Part shown: in pieces, positions 17,167 through 25,039 of the stretch | Layout: each line of letters opens with the position of its first letter | Numbering within the stretch: position 1 is the first letter of the stretch | Assembly (NCBI RefSeq): GCF_009749385.1 | Contig: NZ_WBIN01000006.1 | Location: forward strand, 186,001 to 250,000 | Direction: 5' to 3' | Source of the DNA: Agromyces allii | GTDB lineage: Bacteria; Actinomycetota; Actinomycetes; Actinomycetales; Microbacteriaceae | DNA: 64,000 nucleotides | Position numbers and translations under genes: made by a program | Notes under the pieces: model-generated | Databases searched by the model: none | Told to the model about the DNA's origin: nothing | What the model saw: only the letters and a program-made list of their open reading frames with translations

Positions 17167-18388
17167 GGAGCGCGCATCACGGGCAGTGGTGCGGCGCCGG
17201 ACGGCGGTGACCCGAGAGCAGGTCGAGACCGTCGCGAGCCGCGCGCTCGGCATCTTCGGCGTCGTGTTCGGACTCCAGGCGCTGCCGCTCGCGCTCACGC
17301 AGGCCGCGGGGCTCCTCCCCGGTGCCGGCGCGTCGATCATCGCGTTCCTCTACGGCGCGATCCTCGCGATCGCCCTCGCCGCGCTCACCCGCACGGCCGT
17401 GCGAAGCGCAGCACTCACGTTCGCGGTGCTCTACGCCGCGTCGATCGTGATCTGGCCGTTCGTCGTCGACGACGTCGGGATCGTCTCGTCGTCGCCGCCC
17501 TGGCTCTACTACCTCTGCACGGTCGCGACGACCGCCGCGGTCGTCGCGCTGCCGATGCCGTGGGCCGCCGCCTACACCGTGCTCGTGCCGGCCCTGTACT
17601 GCGTGGTGCGGCTGCTGCCGACCGGCGGGGCCGTGACGCCCCTCGTGGCGGTGCTCGACGCCATGTACGCGCTCATCCTCGGCGCAGTCGTGCTCATCAT
17701 CGTCACCATGCTCCGCAACGCGGCCAAGGCCGTCGACGTCGCGCAGGAGGGCGCACTGCAGCGCTACGAGCACGCCGTGCGCCTGCACGCCTCGGAGGTC
17801 GAGCGCGCGAAGGTCGACGCCCTCGTGCACGACAGCGTGCTGACCACGCTGCTCTCCGCCGCGGCGGCCGATGCGCCGGAGGAGCAGGCGCTCGCCGCAC
17901 GCATGGCGAGGGACGCGATGCACCGGCTCGACGAGGCCGGTGCGGCGCAGTCGCCCGCCGACGACCGCATGCGGCTCCCGGCGCTCGTGCGACGGCTCAG
18001 GGCGGCCCTGGCATCGTTCGCGGCCCCCTTCACGGTGCGCGTGGTGAACACGGGCGGGGTCGACCTGCCGGCCGATGCGGGCGAGGCGCTGTACGCGGCA
18101 TCCGTGCAGGCGATGGTCAACAGCATGCAGCACGCCGACGACCCGGGGCGCACGGTCCGGCGCGAGCTCAGGGTGCGCGGCATCCGCACGGGCGGGTGCG
18201 TGGTCGAGGTGTCCGACAACGGGGTCGGGTTCGACGTCTCGACCGTGCCGTCCGAGCGCCTCGGCGTCCGCGTCTCGGTGATCGAGCGCATGGCCAACGT
18301 CGGAGGGTCCGCCGTGATCGACTCCACTCCCGGGGTCGGCACCACGGTGTCCCTCGTCTGGCCGGCCGGAATGGAGGGGACCCGATGA
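17141..18388 (+). CDS. Sensor histidine kinase, DesK/LiaS-like
   Basis: Encodes a 415-residue kinase with about six TM helices between residues 35 and 190, a coiled dimerisation helix with His230 in ALVHDSVLTTLLSA (a variant of the LHDxxxQ box), and an HATPase_c domain with QAMVNSMQHAD (N box), SDNGVGFD (G1) and a final GTTVSL. There is no sizeable extracellular domain, so the signal may be sensed within the membrane, for example lipid state or envelope stress; that is inference. GTG 17141 lies inside the regulator gene; ATG 17153 is an alternative. The stop overlaps the following gene (ATGA). Confidence 0.9.
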   Translation: MTAGMPAAEERASRAVVRRRTAVTREQVETVASRALGIFGVVFGLQALPLALTQAAGLLPGAGASIIAFLYGAILAIALAALTRTAVRSAALTFAVLYAASIVIWPFVVDDVGIVSSSPPWLYYLCTVATTAAVVALPMPWAAAYTVLVPALYCVVRLLPTGGAVTPLVAVLDAMYALILGAVVLIIVTMLRNAAKAVDVAQEGALQRYEHAVRLHASEVERAKVDALVHDSVLTTLLSAAAADAPEEQALAARMARDAMHRLDEAGAAQSPADDRMRLPALVRRLRAALASFAAPFTVRVVNTGGVDLPADAGEALYAASVQAMVNSMQHADDPGRTVRRELRVRGIRTGGCVVEVSDNGVGFDVSTVPSERLGVRVSVIERMANVGGSAVIDSTPGVGTTVSLVWPAGMEGTR

Positions 18389-19401
18389 TCGCGATCCCGC
18401 GCTCACTCCTGCTCGTCCTGGCGGCGCTGTTCTCGGCCTACCACGTGGCGCTCGCGCTCTCGACCCTGAACGTGCCGGCATCGCCGTGGCCGACGGTCGT
18501 CGCGCTCGTCCTCTACATGGCCGCGACGATCGCGAGCCTCTCGGTCGGGTCGCGGGTGCGGATGCCCGACTGGCTCGCCGCGTTCGACCTCGCGGTCTGC
18601 ATCGTACTGCCGGTGCTCGTGACGAGCCAGCTCGACCCCGCGAACGCCAACGGCTACGCCACCTGGTACGTCGCCGCCGTCGGAACGCTCATGACCATCG
18701 CGGCCGCGCGCCGCCAGCTCGTGGCCGCCTGGCTCGGCGTCGTCGCGCTCGCCGTGCAGACGGTGATCTGGGCCGGGCCGCTGGCCCTCGGCACGCTCGG
18801 CGTCATCGGCAGCATCGCCTGGGTCGCCATCGCGCACATGCTGTCGGCCGCGCTCGGCACGGCAGCCAGGGAGACGAGGCGCTACGCCCATGCCGAGCGC
18901 GAGGCCGCCGAATGGCAGGCCGCCCAGGACGCGCACCTCTTCGTCGGCCAGACGCGCCTCGTGCAGACCAATCGCATCGCCGCGCCCATGCTCCGCCGCA
19001 TCGCCGATCGGGGCGGGGTGCTCACCGAGCCCCAGCGCCGCGAGTGCCGCATGCTCGAGGCGGCGATCAGGGACGAGATCAGGGGCCGGATGCTGCTGAC
19101 CGACGACGTGCGCGTGCAGGTGCAGCGGGCGCGCGAGCGCGGAGCCGTCGTCACCCTGCTCGACGAGGGCGGCATCGACGACCTCGGCGTCGAGCAGCGG
19201 GAGCGCGTGCTCGCGCAGCTGGCGGAGGCGATCGCCGGCTCGCAGGCCGACCGGATCGTGGTGCGCACCGCGGCGGACACGTCGGCCGCGGCGGTCACCG
19301 TGGTCGGGCTCGTCGAGCCGGTGCCCGGAACGCCGGCCGTCGACCCCGACGACCTCGACGTCGAGCTGTGGCTCGAGATCCCGCGGCGCATCGGCGGCTG
19401 A
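18385..19401 (+). CDS. Membrane protein of the two-component operon, unknown function
   Basis: Encodes a 338-residue protein translationally coupled to the kinase gene. About six TM helices occupy residues 1-155, followed by a charged coiled-coil-prone segment (ARETRRYAHAEREAAEWQAAQ) and a roughly 160-residue soluble domain ending in acidic residues. The layout echoes the adjacent kinase (six helices, then a helical stalk), but I see no phosphorylatable histidine box and no N/G ATP-binding boxes. It may be a degenerate kinase paralogue that modulates the kinase by heterodimerisation. No known family recognised; function is unassigned. Confidence 0.85.
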   Translation: MIAIPRSLLLVLAALFSAYHVALALSTLNVPASPWPTVVALVLYMAATIASLSVGSRVRMPDWLAAFDLAVCIVLPVLVTSQLDPANANGYATWYVAAVGTLMTIAAARRQLVAAWLGVVALAVQTVIWAGPLALGTLGVIGSIAWVAIAHMLSAALGTAARETRRYAHAEREAAEWQAAQDAHLFVGQTRLVQTNRIAAPMLRRIADRGGVLTEPQRRECRMLEAAIRDEIRGRMLLTDDVRVQVQRARERGAVVTLLDEGGIDDLGVEQRERVLAQLAEAIAGSQADRIVVRTAADTSAAAVTVVGLVEPVPGTPAVDPDDLDVELWLEIPRRIGG

Positions 19402-19494
19402 GGCCGGTCGTGCCGTGCCCGGCCGAGGGCCGCGTCGCATCGGCGTGCGCGCAGGCCGGGCCTTGGCCGGCAGTGAGGCCCCGGACATGAAGGT

Positions 19495-19521
19495 GGGGGG
19501 CCGACCGATGGTCGACCCCCC
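19495..19521. terminator. Hairpin in the 295-nt convergent gap
   Basis: GGGGGGCCGACC and GGTCGACCCCCC pair with one mismatch around a 3-nt loop. With the hairpin at 19605-19626 this likely ends transcription from both sides. Nothing else gene-like is visible in 19402-19696. Confidence 0.6.
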
Positions 19522-19604
19522 AACAAGCCCGAGTCACGGCGACAACCCGAATATCGCCCTGACTCGCCCCCAACCACTCGCCGGTTACCCGACCGACGAG
19601 GGCG

Positions 19605-19626
19605 GCAGCTCCCTGAGGGAGCCTGC
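19605..19626. terminator. Second hairpin in the convergent gap
   Basis: GCAGCTCCC and GGGAGCCTGC pair with a single bulge around a TGA loop, followed on the plus strand by AACAATATT, an unusually A/T-rich stretch for this DNA. Confidence 0.55.
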
Positions 19627-19696
19627 AGAACAATATTCACAAACCCGTGCAGTCCACGACAGTCGGCACTTCGGGGGACAGCCGAGGGGGACCGGG

Positions 19697-19942
19697 TCAG
19701 CCGATGCTGCGGCTCCACCGCGTGCCGCGCGGGTCGACGGACCGCAGCGACCCCGAGCTGCGCGCCCAGGCGCTGCGTCCGGCGTCGACGGCGTGCGTCT
19801 CGGTCTCGGCGTCGATGGCGGCCAGCAGGACCGCGGTCACGGCCGCCGCCTCCTCGTCGGTGACGCCGCGCGTGGTGAACCGGATCGCCGCAGCGCGCGC
19901 CGCGGCATCCGCCTCGATGGAGTCTTCGTCTGGTGTGCTCAT
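19697..19942 (-). CDS. Acyl-CoA carboxylase epsilon subunit-like protein
   Basis: Encodes 81 residues. The segment RFTTRGVTDEEAAAVTAVLLAA matches the conserved core of actinobacterial AccE subunits, followed by a variable stretch and a C-terminal segment ending GTRWSRSIG, as expected of AccE, which closes the alpha-beta complex. It begins 13 nt after the beta subunit stop on the same strand, the standard accD-accE order. An in-frame ATG 57 nt upstream exists but would overlap the beta gene and add non-homologous sequence, so ATG 19942 is preferred. Confidence 0.8.
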   Translation of the reverse strand: MSTPDEDSIEADAAARAAAIRFTTRGVTDEEAAAVTAVLLAAIDAETETHAVDAGRSAWARSSGSLRSVDPRGTRWSRSIG

Positions 19943-19955
19943 GTCGACCGGCCCC

Positions 19956-21554
19956 TTACAGCGGGATGTTGCCGTGCTTCTTGGGCGGCAGGCTCGCACG
20001 CTTGGTGCGGAGCGAGCGCAGGGCCTTCAGCACCGCGACGCGCGTGGCCGCGGGCTCGATGACGCCGTCGAGCTCACCGCGCTCGGCCGCGAGGAACGGC
20101 GAGGCGACGTTGTAGGTGTACTCGTTCGCGAGCTTGGTGCGCACGGCGGCGACGTCTTCGCCGGCCTCCTCGGCCCGCTTGATCTCGCCGCGGTAGAGGA
20201 TGTTGACCGCGCCCTGACCGCCCATGACGGCGATCTCGGCGGTCGGCCAGGCGAGGTTGATGTCGGCGCCGAGCTGCTTGGAGCCCATGACGATGTACGC
20301 GCCGCCGTAGGCCTTGCGCGTGATCACGGTCACCAGCGGCACGGTGGCCTCGGCGTACGCGTAGAGCAGCTTCGCGCCGCGGCGGATGACGCCGGTCCAC
20401 TCCTGGTCGGTGCCGGGCAGGTAGCCGGGCACGTCGACGAGCGTGAGGATCGGGATCGAGAACGCGTCGCAGAAGCGCACGAACCGGCTGGCCTTCTCGC
20501 CGGCCGCGATGTTCAGCGTGCCGGCCATCTGGCTGGGCTGGTTCGCGATGATGCCGACCGAGCGGCCCTCGATGCGGGCGAAGCCGATGAGGATGTTCGG
20601 CGCGAACAGGGGCTGCACCTCGAGGAAGTCGCCGTGGTCGACGATGCCCTCGATGACCGCGTGCATGTCGTACGGCTGGTTCGGCGAGTCGGGGATCACC
20701 GTGTTGAGACGCAGGTCTTCGTCGGTGGTCTCGAGCGCGGACTCGGTGTCGTACACCGGGGCGTCGGTCATGTTGTTGTCGGGCAGGAACGAGATGAGCG
20801 TGCGCGCGTAGTCGAGCGCGTCGGACTCGTCGCTCGCGAGGTAGTGCGCGACGCCCGAGACCGAGTTGTGCGTGAGCGCGCCGCCGAGCTCCTCCATGCC
20901 GACGTCCTCGCCGGTGACGGTCTTGATGACGTCGGGGCCGGTGACGAACATCTGGCTGGTCTTGTCGACCATGATGACGAAGTCGGTCAGCGCGGGGGAG
21001 TAGACCGCGCCGCCGGCCGCGGGGCCGCAGACGATCGAGATCTGGGGGATGACGCCGGAGGCCGCGGTGTTGCGGCGGAAGATCTCGCCGTACTTGCCGA
21101 GGGCGACGACGCCCTCCTGGATGCGGGCTCCGCCGGAGTCGAGGATGCCGATGATGGGCACGCCGGTCTTCAGCGCGAGCTCCATGACCTTGATGATCTT
21201 CTCGCCGGCGACCTCGCCGAGCGAACCGCCGAAGATCGTGAAGTCCTGCGAGTACACGGCCACCTGGCGGCCGTGGATCGTGCCGGTGCCCGTGACGACC
21301 GCGTCGCCGTAGGGGCGCTTGGCCTCCATGCCGAACGCGTGCGTGCGGTGGCGCACGAACTCGTCGAGCTCGACGAACGAGCCGGGGTCGAGCAGCTCGG
21401 CGATGCGCTCGCGGGCGGTCATCTTGCCCTTGGCGTGCTGCTTCTCGATGGCAGCCTCGCCGCTCGCGGTCACCGCCTCGTGGTAGCGGGCTCGCAGGTC
21501 GGCGAGCTTGCCCGCCGTGGTGAAGAGGTCGGGGCCGTCAGTCGCTTCGGTCAC
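19956..21554 (-). CDS. Acyl-CoA carboxylase beta chain (carboxyltransferase)
   Basis: Encodes a 532-residue AccD5/PccB-like carboxyltransferase that moves CO2 from carboxybiotin to acetyl- or propionyl-CoA. Motifs include the N-terminal acyl-CoA site ([46 protein letters not shown]) and the C-terminal crotonase half ([30 protein letters not shown]). Two upstream in-frame starts exist (GTG 21563, ATG 21578), but TAGAGT lies 7 nt before GTG 21554, which favours this leaderless start; the longer forms add only a short non-conserved tail. Divergent from birA, as in many actinobacteria. Confidence 0.93.
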   Translation of the reverse strand: MTEATDGPDLFTTAGKLADLRARYHEAVTASGEAAIEKQHAKGKMTARERIAELLDPGSFVELDEFVRHRTHAFGMEAKRPYGDAVVTGTGTIHGRQVAVYSQDFTIFGGSLGEVAGEKIIKVMELALKTGVPIIGILDSGGARIQEGVVALGKYGEIFRRNTAASGVIPQISIVCGPAAGGAVYSPALTDFVIMVDKTSQMFVTGPDVIKTVTGEDVGMEELGGALTHNSVSGVAHYLASDESDALDYARTLISFLPDNNMTDAPVYDTESALETTDEDLRLNTVIPDSPNQPYDMHAVIEGIVDHGDFLEVQPLFAPNILIGFARIEGRSVGIIANQPSQMAGTLNIAAGEKASRFVRFCDAFSIPILTLVDVPGYLPGTDQEWTGVIRRGAKLLYAYAEATVPLVTVITRKAYGGAYIVMGSKQLGADINLAWPTAEIAVMGGQGAVNILYRGEIKRAEEAGEDVAAVRTKLANEYTYNVASPFLAAERGELDGVIEPAATRVAVLKALRSLRTKRASLPPKKHGNIPL

Positions 21555-21561
21555 GCGATTC

Positions 21562-21567
21562 ACTCTA
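21562..21567 (-). promoter_or_regulatory. -10 element of the carboxylase beta-epsilon operon
   Basis: TAGAGT on the minus strand 7 nt before GTG 21554; identical hexamer to the one before the PNP gene. Confidence 0.5.
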
Positions 21568-21650
21568 CCGTCGCCCATCCGGCGGCCTTCGTTGACGGAT
21601 TCCTACAAATCGAACGCCCGTGATGGTGTGATCCGCCCTGCCGCCTGCGG

Positions 21651-21656
21651 GAGACT
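21651..21656 (+). promoter_or_regulatory. -10-like element of birA
   Basis: GAGACT (A at position 2, T at position 6) lies exactly 6 nt before ATG 21663, and no Shine-Dalgarno sequence is evident. Confidence 0.4.
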
Positions 21657-21662
21657 GTCGGC

Positions 21663-22514
21663 ATGGACCTTCCGAAGTCTCGCGCCGTCGCCCCCCGCCT
21701 GGAGTTCCTCGAGACCGCCACGTCGACGAACGACGTGCTCCGCGAGGCGGTCGAGGGGGCGGATGCCGCGGCCTGGCCGCACGGCTCCGTGCTCCTCACC
21801 GACGACCAGACCCAGGGGCGCGGGCGCCTCGGGCGCACGTGGCTCGCACCGACCGGCAAGACGCTCGCGATCTCGGTGCTGCTGCGTCCGAGGGAGAGCG
21901 AGGGCGGCCCGCTGCCGGCCGACGCGTACGGCTGGATCCCGCTCATCGCCGGTGCGGCGATGACCGAGGCGGTCTCGCGCGCCGTCGGGGCGGCGGCCGC
22001 GGCATCCGCACCGCTCGACGACCCCGACGACCGGTCGGGTGGCCTCGAGGTCGCGCTGAAATGGCCGAACGACGTGCTCGTGTCGGGCTACAAGGTGTGC
22101 GGCATCCTCTCTGAGCTGCTGCCGGAGTCTGGAGCGGTGATCGTGGGCGCCGGACTGAACCTCACGCTCGACGAGCACGACCTGCCGACGCTCACGTCGA
22201 CCTCGCTGCTGCTCGCGACGGGGGCGGCGCCCGACGCCGACGCCGTGCTCGCCGACTACCTCGACGGATTCGCCCGCCTGTTCGACGCCTTCGTCGCGGC
22301 CGGCGGTGATGCGGTCGCGAGCGGGGTCGCCGAGGTGGTCTCCTCGCGCTGCGGCACGCTCGGCTCCGAGGTGCGCGTCGAACTTCCGGGCGACGAGGAG
22401 CTGCTCGGCACCGCAGAGCGCCTCGACGCCGACGGCCGTCTCATCGTGCGCGACCGTGAGAACGGCGAGGAGCAGGCTGTCGCCGCCGGGGATGTGACCC
22501 ACCTGCGGTATTAA
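21663..22514 (+). CDS. birA: Biotin-[acetyl-CoA-carboxylase] ligase
   Basis: Encodes a 283-residue class I biotin protein ligase, with no N-terminal DNA-binding domain. It activates biotin to biotinyl-AMP and attaches it to the BCCP lysine of the alpha chain encoded at 12495-14264. Motifs: GRGRLGRTWLAPTGKTL (biotinyl-AMP loop), KWPNDVLVSGYKVCGIL (catalytic Lys), GAGLNLT, and a small C-terminal SH3-like domain (GTAERLDADGRLIVRD). Divergent from the carboxyltransferase genes, a pairing that ties substrate and modifying enzyme. Its stop codon overlaps a promoter-like TATTAAT for the next gene. Confidence 0.94.
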   Translation: MDLPKSRAVAPRLEFLETATSTNDVLREAVEGADAAAWPHGSVLLTDDQTQGRGRLGRTWLAPTGKTLAISVLLRPRESEGGPLPADAYGWIPLIAGAAMTEAVSRAVGAAAAASAPLDDPDDRSGGLEVALKWPNDVLVSGYKVCGILSELLPESGAVIVGAGLNLTLDEHDLPTLTSTSLLLATGAAPDADAVLADYLDGFARLFDAFVAAGGDAVASGVAEVVSSRCGTLGSEVRVELPGDEELLGTAERLDADGRLIVRDRENGEEQAVAAGDVTHLRY

Positions 22515-22521
22515 TGGGCGT

Positions 22522-23253
22522 ATGGCGAGGGGGAGCGGTTCGCGTGCCGTGAAACGGGCGGCGCGATCGGGCGCGCGCTCCGACGGCGCGTCGACGACCG
22601 CCTCGGCGCCCTCGGCCGACGCGCGCACCGGCCAGGTGCCGTCGACGGGCGGCGGGTCGGCCGGAGCCTCCGGTGCGTGGACCGGGGCGACCGGGTCCAC
22701 CGGGTTCCCGCCGAGCGGCGTCTCGCCCTCGCTGCGACCGGAGCGCGTCGTCGCCAGGGTGCGATCGCACGCGCGCCGGCTGATCCCGTCGGCGCTGCTG
22801 CTCATCGCGGTGGCGGGCGGCACGACGTACGCGCTCGGCCTGCTGGCCGACCCGTGGGCGCAGCTCGGCATCCTCGCCGCGGCCGTGCTCGTCGTGCTCG
22901 TCGGCTGCCTGCTGCCGCTCATCGCCTGGCTCACGAGGCGCACGACCATCACCACCCGACGCGTGATCCTCCGCCGAGGCGTGTTCTCGCGCGTGCGGCA
23001 GGAGATCCTGAACAGCCGGGCCACGGATGTCGACGTGCGGGCCGGGTGGTTCGCGTCGATGTTCGGCTCGGGCGACGTCGTCATCAACACCGCCCACGAC
23101 CGCACCTACGTGCTGAAGGACGTGCCGCGCCCCGAACTCGTGCAGGCCGCGCTCCAGGAGCTCATGGATCCGTCGAGCCCCGCGGCGCTCGAGCACCGGC
23201 GTGCGATGCGGGCGGGCGCCGACGGCGACACCGTGGCCTGGCACCGGCGCTGA
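22522..23253 (+). CDS. Membrane protein with bacterial PH (bPH2/YdbT-like) domain
   Basis: Encodes 243 residues. The first 75 are disordered (Gly, Ser, Ala, Thr-rich). Two adjacent TM helices (about 85-105 and 110-135) form a hairpin, followed by a bPH2 domain: TRRTTITTRRVILRRGVFSR and ILNSRATDVDVRAGWFASMFGSGDVVI are diagnostic of YdbT/YdbS proteins. The biochemical role of these proteins is unknown. It starts 7 nt after birA; TATTAAT across the birA stop (22510-22516) places a -10 about 6-7 nt before ATG 22522, so it may have its own leaderless promoter. Confidence 0.85.
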   Translation: MARGSGSRAVKRAARSGARSDGASTTASAPSADARTGQVPSTGGGSAGASGAWTGATGSTGFPPSGVSPSLRPERVVARVRSHARRLIPSALLLIAVAGGTTYALGLLADPWAQLGILAAAVLVVLVGCLLPLIAWLTRRTTITTRRVILRRGVFSRVRQEILNSRATDVDVRAGWFASMFGSGDVVINTAHDRTYVLKDVPRPELVQAALQELMDPSSPAALEHRRAMRAGADGDTVAWHRR

Positions 23254-23303
23254 GCCCCGCCGAGCCCCCGCCGAGCGGGCCGATGGGTGCCGCCGACGAC
23301 CTC

Positions 23304-23324
23304 GACGGGCCCGTCTCGAGACGG
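23304..23324. repeat. Two overlapping perfect palindromes upstream of the DarT-like gene
   Basis: GACGGGCCCGTC (23304-23315, 12 bp) and CCGTCTCGAGACGG (23311-23324, 14 bp) share the five bases CCGTC, so two alternative hairpins or two operator sites overlap. They lie after the bPH2 gene and about 30 nt upstream of the putative -10 at 23353. Confidence 0.45.
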
Positions 23325-23352
23325 CTCGCACGCGGCATCCGGTTTCAAGGCT

Positions 23353-23358
23353 TACCCT
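23353..23358 (+). promoter_or_regulatory. -10 element of the DarT-like gene
   Basis: TACCCT fits TANNNT. It would give a leader of about 45 nt that includes the strong ribosome site GGAGGT at 23401-23406. Confidence 0.4.
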
Positions 23359-23411
23359 AGAAGGTCGGACTCGTGCGCCCCCGAGCGCGAGCCGCCCTAT
23401 GGAGGTCACCC

Positions 23412-24263
23412 GTGGACGAATGCAGGCACGGATTCGAAGCAGGCATGTGCGCCACGTGCTTCCCGCCGCCCGAACCGACGCCGCGCCCCGTGGTCGCACC
23501 GGTTCGCGCACCCCGGACGACGACGTCGCTGCGCGGCACGACGACCCGCGCGTCCACCCGGCCGCCCGCACGCGTGCCCGGCACGCGCGCCGCGGCGACG
23601 TTCACGCCCATCGACCCGAAGACCGTGCGCATCTACCACGTGACGCACGTCGAGAACCTCGCGTCGATCTTCGGCGCCGGCGCGATCCTCGCCGACACCA
23701 CGGGGGCGAAGCCCGAGGTCGACCTCTCCGCGCCCGCCGCGCGCGAGTTCCGTCGCTCCGCGCCCGTCGAGGGCACCGACAACGTCGTGGCCGACTACGT
23801 GCCGTTCCTGCTCTCGACCGACGCCCACGTCTGGGAGTCGCTTCGCACGGGGTCGCCCGATCCCCGCCTGGCCGACAACGCGACCTCGCGTCCGGCAGCC
23901 GACCACGTGCTCTTCGTCACCTCCATCGAGAAGGCCGTCGGCGCACGCACCGAGCAGGTCGGCGCGGTCGCGGTCACCGGCACGGATGTCGCAGCCACCG
24001 GTTCGGTCGTCGACTCGGCCTGGCCCGACGTCCTGCGTGCGCTGCAGCGCATCCACCGCGACGACGAGGGCGCCCAGCTCGCATCGGGGGAGTTCCTCGT
24101 GCACGACGCCCTGCCGCTCGAGCGCGTGCTGCTCATCGCGGTCGGCAACGACCGTGTGCGCGACCGCGTGCGAGCCGTGCTCGACACCTTCGACCTGCGC
24201 ACGCGGGTCGCCGTGCACCCGCCCTACTTCCAGCCCGGCGGCGGCGCGGTCAGCGAGGGCTGA
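23412..24263 (+). CDS. DarT-like (DUF4433) ADP-ribosyltransferase homologue with N-terminal Cys/His knuckle
   Basis: Encodes 283 residues. The GTG start is fixed by GGAGGT 5 nt upstream. Residues 1-20 carry C4, H6, C13 and C16 (DECRHGFEAGMCATCFPPP), a likely zinc knuckle. A Pro/Thr/Arg-rich linker to about residue 65 follows. The rest matches the DarT fold: RIYHVTHVENLASIFGAGAI (His76, His79), then ADYVPFLLS, LFVTSIEKAV, and GEFLVHDALPLERV whose Glu227 aligns with the catalytic Glu of DarT. DarT enzymes ADP-ribosylate thymidine in single-stranded DNA. No DarG macrodomain antitoxin is adjacent: upstream is a bPH2 protein and downstream the convergent gtrA, overlapping by 14 nt. DarT membership is good; activity and target are inferred. 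Confidence 0.8.
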   Translation: MDECRHGFEAGMCATCFPPPEPTPRPVVAPVRAPRTTTSLRGTTTRASTRPPARVPGTRAAATFTPIDPKTVRIYHVTHVENLASIFGAGAILADTTGAKPEVDLSAPAAREFRRSAPVEGTDNVVADYVPFLLSTDAHVWESLRTGSPDPRLADNATSRPAADHVLFVTSIEKAVGARTEQVGAVAVTGTDVAATGSVVDSAWPDVLRALQRIHRDDEGAQLASGEFLVHDALPLERVLLIAVGNDRVRDRVRAVLDTFDLRTRVAVHPPYFQPGGGAVSEG

Positions 24264-24915
24264 GCGCGGCGGGGCCGGGGCCGCCTGCGGCGTCGGGGCC
24301 GCCCCCGCCGCGGCCGCCCGCGGCATCCGTTCCGGCACCGGTCGGGGGCTCCTCGAAGAGCGTGCGCTGCGCCTCCTCGACCCGGTCGCGGTTCGAGAGC
24401 CCGTCGGCGCGGTGGTGCCCGAACACCCAGTAGCGGTAGAGCACGAAGCGGAACGCCGTGCCGAGCGCGAGCCCGACGACGTTCGTCGCGATGTTGTCGG
24501 CCACGAGGCTCGTGTACCCGAGCCAGTGGTGGCTGATCCAGAGGCAGCCGAGCGCGATCGCCATGCCGCCGAGCGAGACCACGACGTACTCGCCGAACTC
24601 GCGCAGGTAGTTCTTGCGGCGGTGGTTGCGGAACGTCCAGTACCGGTTGCCGAGCCAGTTGAACACGATCGCCACACTGGTCGAGATGGTCTTCGCGCCG
24701 ATCGCCGACTGCGCCCAGTGGTCGTCGCCGAACACGCCGATGCGCAGCAGGTTGAAGAGGGCGACGTCGATCACGAGGCCGATCAGGCCGACGACGCCGA
24801 ACTTCACGAGGTAGGCGAGCAGGCCGTCCCACGCGCGGGCGAGGGCGCTCCGCAGACCTGCGGGCGCGGGGAAGTTCGCGTGGCTGGGCTCGGGGTCGGG
24901 CTCGTGGTCGGGCAC
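24250..24915 (-). CDS. GtrA-family membrane protein
   Basis: Encodes a 221-residue protein with four TM helices (starting YLVKFGVVGLIGLVIDVALF) of the GtrA/DPMS family, small proteins proposed to flip or anchor polyprenyl-phosphate-linked sugars. The conserved FNWLGNRYWTF and RFVLYRYWVFG loops are present. The C-terminal 45 residues are Gly/Ala/Pro-rich and extend past the family. A GTG at 24921 would add two residues, but TAGGAT (24922-24927) lies exactly 6 nt before GTG 24915, favouring the shorter leaderless form. It overlaps the end of the DarT-like gene on the opposite strand and diverges from purK. A role in the nearby glycan pathway is plausible. Confidence 0.88.
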   Translation of the reverse strand: MPDHEPDPEPSHANFPAPAGLRSALARAWDGLLAYLVKFGVVGLIGLVIDVALFNLLRIGVFGDDHWAQSAIGAKTISTSVAIVFNWLGNRYWTFRNHRRKNYLREFGEYVVVSLGGMAIALGCLWISHHWLGYTSLVADNIATNVVGLALGTAFRFVLYRYWVFGHHRADGLSNRDRVEEAQRTLFEEPPTGAGTDAAGGRGGGGPDAAGGPGPAALSPR

Positions 24916-24921
24916 CGGCAC

Positions 24922-24927
24922 ATCCTA
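24922..24927 (-). promoter_or_regulatory. -10 element of the gtrA-like gene
   Basis: TAGGAT on the minus strand, 6 nt before GTG 24915, and directly abutting the alternative GTG 24921. Confidence 0.5.
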
Positions 24928-24945
24928 TGCCGACGGCATGCCGCC

Positions 24946-24951
24946 TAGACT
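24946..24951 (+). promoter_or_regulatory. -10 element of the purK transcript
   Basis: TAGACT, 6 nt before the GTG (24958) of a small open frame and about 95 nt before purK. The same hexamer and spacing occur at rfbC. Confidence 0.5.
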
Positions 24952-24957
24952 GGACGG

Positions 24958-25008
24958 GTGCCGCGCAGACGGCTCCGACGGGGTGTCCGCGACACGCGAA
25001 CCCCGTGA
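24958..25008 (+). CDS. Possible leaderless Arg-rich leader peptide upstream of purK
   Basis: GTG at 24958 begins exactly 6 nt after TAGACT and opens a 16-codon frame (MPRRRLRRGVRDTRTP) ending TGA at 25006, 31 nt before purK. Seven of the 16 residues are Arg. If the transcript is leaderless this frame would be translated first and could affect purK initiation. There is no conservation evidence, so it may be incidental. Confidence 0.3.
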   Translation: MPRRRLRRGVRDTRTP

Positions 25009-25039
25009 GCAGAACCCCCTGAACCGAAGGAGCGACCGC

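Noticed and set aside
24938-25039. Upstream extension of purK from ATG 24938
   Set aside because: The added residues are not homologous to PurK, the ATG lies before the likely promoter (24946), and GTG 25040 has a good ribosome site and the canonical N-terminus.
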